DNA of 39,101 nt from Planctomycetota bacterium (lineage in GTDB: Bacteria > Planctomycetota > Phycisphaerae > Phycisphaerales > Zrk34): the NCBI GenBank assembly GCA_016125255.1, contig WGMD01000041.1:1-39101 (forward strand), given 5' to 3'. Below, piece after piece: positions 38,814 through 39,101 of the stretch. Below the pieces are notes generated by a model. The model was not told where the DNA came from. It made no database searches and was given only the letters and a program-made list of their open reading frames with translations. The position numbers and the translations under genes were made by a program. Position 1 is the stretch's first letter. Every line of letters begins with the position of its first letter.

Positions 38814-39101
38814 CGCCGCGCACCGGCGCGGCCACATCCCCGAATTTCGACGCGCCGATGCCCCCCCTCGTCCGTGTCATAACATCGTACCTTTTCAGAT
38901 GTTTCGCCCTATCCGAAGCGCGCGCGGGCGCGCTCATGCGCGCGCCCGCGGCAAGCATGACGCGCTCGTGCGCCCTGTTTGCAGGACTTACATCAACGCA
39001 TGCGCACACCCGCGTCCGATTTGCCATCCCCGTGCGCGTTTTGCGACACCCCCATGCGATTCCCGCCGAAAAACCCGCCGCGCCATCCCGCTTTCGCGTC
39101 A
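38814..39101. other. Stretch without a convincing gene
   Basis: Reading frames are present on the minus strand but show no protein-like composition or motif. The plus strand is rich in C and poor in G-ending codons. An 11-bp GC hairpin (CGCGGGCGCGC at 38923-38933, GCGCGCCCGCG at 38940-38950) is the only structure I see, and it lacks a U-tract. It may be the upstream region of a gene beyond the edge. Confidence 0.5.

Noticed and set aside
38923-38950. GC-rich hairpin as a terminator or small RNA
   Set aside because: There is no U-tract and no gene ending nearby; an alternating GC run pairs with itself easily by chance.
38713-39027. Minus-strand frame of 104 codons at the right end
   Set aside because: Arg/Ala/Gly-rich without structure, overlaps the start of the PrsW-family gene in another frame, and has no ribosome site.
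1-39101. CRISPR arrays, prophage, insertion sequences, toxin-antitoxin or restriction genes
   Set aside because: No regularly spaced repeats, transposase, integrase, nuclease-methylase pair or small toxin pair can be seen on either strand.

Overview
The window looks like a chromosomal segment of a planctomycete, most likely of the class Phycisphaerae. This is inferred from the gene mix and not from a marker gene. The DNA is GC-rich. It carries a sulfatase, a DUF5703-type glycoside hydrolase, a ThuA-like lipoprotein, a dockerin-bearing metalloprotease with a PEP-CTERM-like tail, and many single housekeeping genes in short, strand-alternating units. I see no phage, insertion sequence, integrase, tRNA, rRNA or CRISPR.

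Layout. 1-1.1 kb: 3' part of a sulfatase. 1.2-2.4 kb: ribosome genes (rpmB leftward; rpsU and rsfS rightward). 2.5-4.7 kb: an orphan membrane histidine kinase followed by a small secreted LTDEQ-repeat (Spy/CpxP-like) protein. 4.7-8.9 kb: a small conserved-looking protein, rsmB, a polytopic membrane protein and a GH26-like secreted hydrolase. 9-12.6 kb: DUF502 protein, then hpf-ptsN-ptsH (hibernation factor plus PTS phosphocarriers) and xseA. 12.6-16.1 kb: a small secreted protein, then a complete urate-to-allantoate pathway (uricase rightward; allB-uraD-uraH leftward) around one divergent promoter. 16.2-20.1 kb: ThuA-like lipoprotein, exonuclease III, DUF5703 protein. 20.2-21.8 kb: cinA behind a small lipoprotein gene. 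21.9-27.1 kb: the phoH-pgpH-ybeY-corC-like rRNA maturation/cyclic-dinucleotide cluster. 27.2-28.6 kb: cysS. 28.7-33.8 kb: metalloprotease, zinc-ribbon membrane protein, parvulin-like lipoprotein, AlaC-type aminotransferase. 33.8-38.8 kb: a membrane-anchored unknown, a HAL2/CysQ-type phosphatase, a QueC-like protein with a broken PP-loop, deoC and a PrsW-family protease. The last ~325 bases hold no convincing gene.

Two themes cut across the genes. First, start sites fall into two classes. One class has a clear Shine-Dalgarno. The other has a -10-like hexamer ending 5-7 bases before the ATG and no Shine-Dalgarno, which implies leaderless mRNA (allB, xth, the 4998 gene, the metalloprotease, the parvulin, the GH26-like gene, prsW). 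Second, several families of short non-coding repeats are scattered in the gaps, and one family (18 bp) also sits in frame inside cysS twice. I found no clearly new multi-gene defence or biosynthetic system. The most unusual items are the in-frame repeats in cysS, the dispersed dyad element in the phoH leader, the leaderless promoter set, the QueC-like protein lacking its ATP loop, and the histidine kinase/LTDEQ-protein pair.
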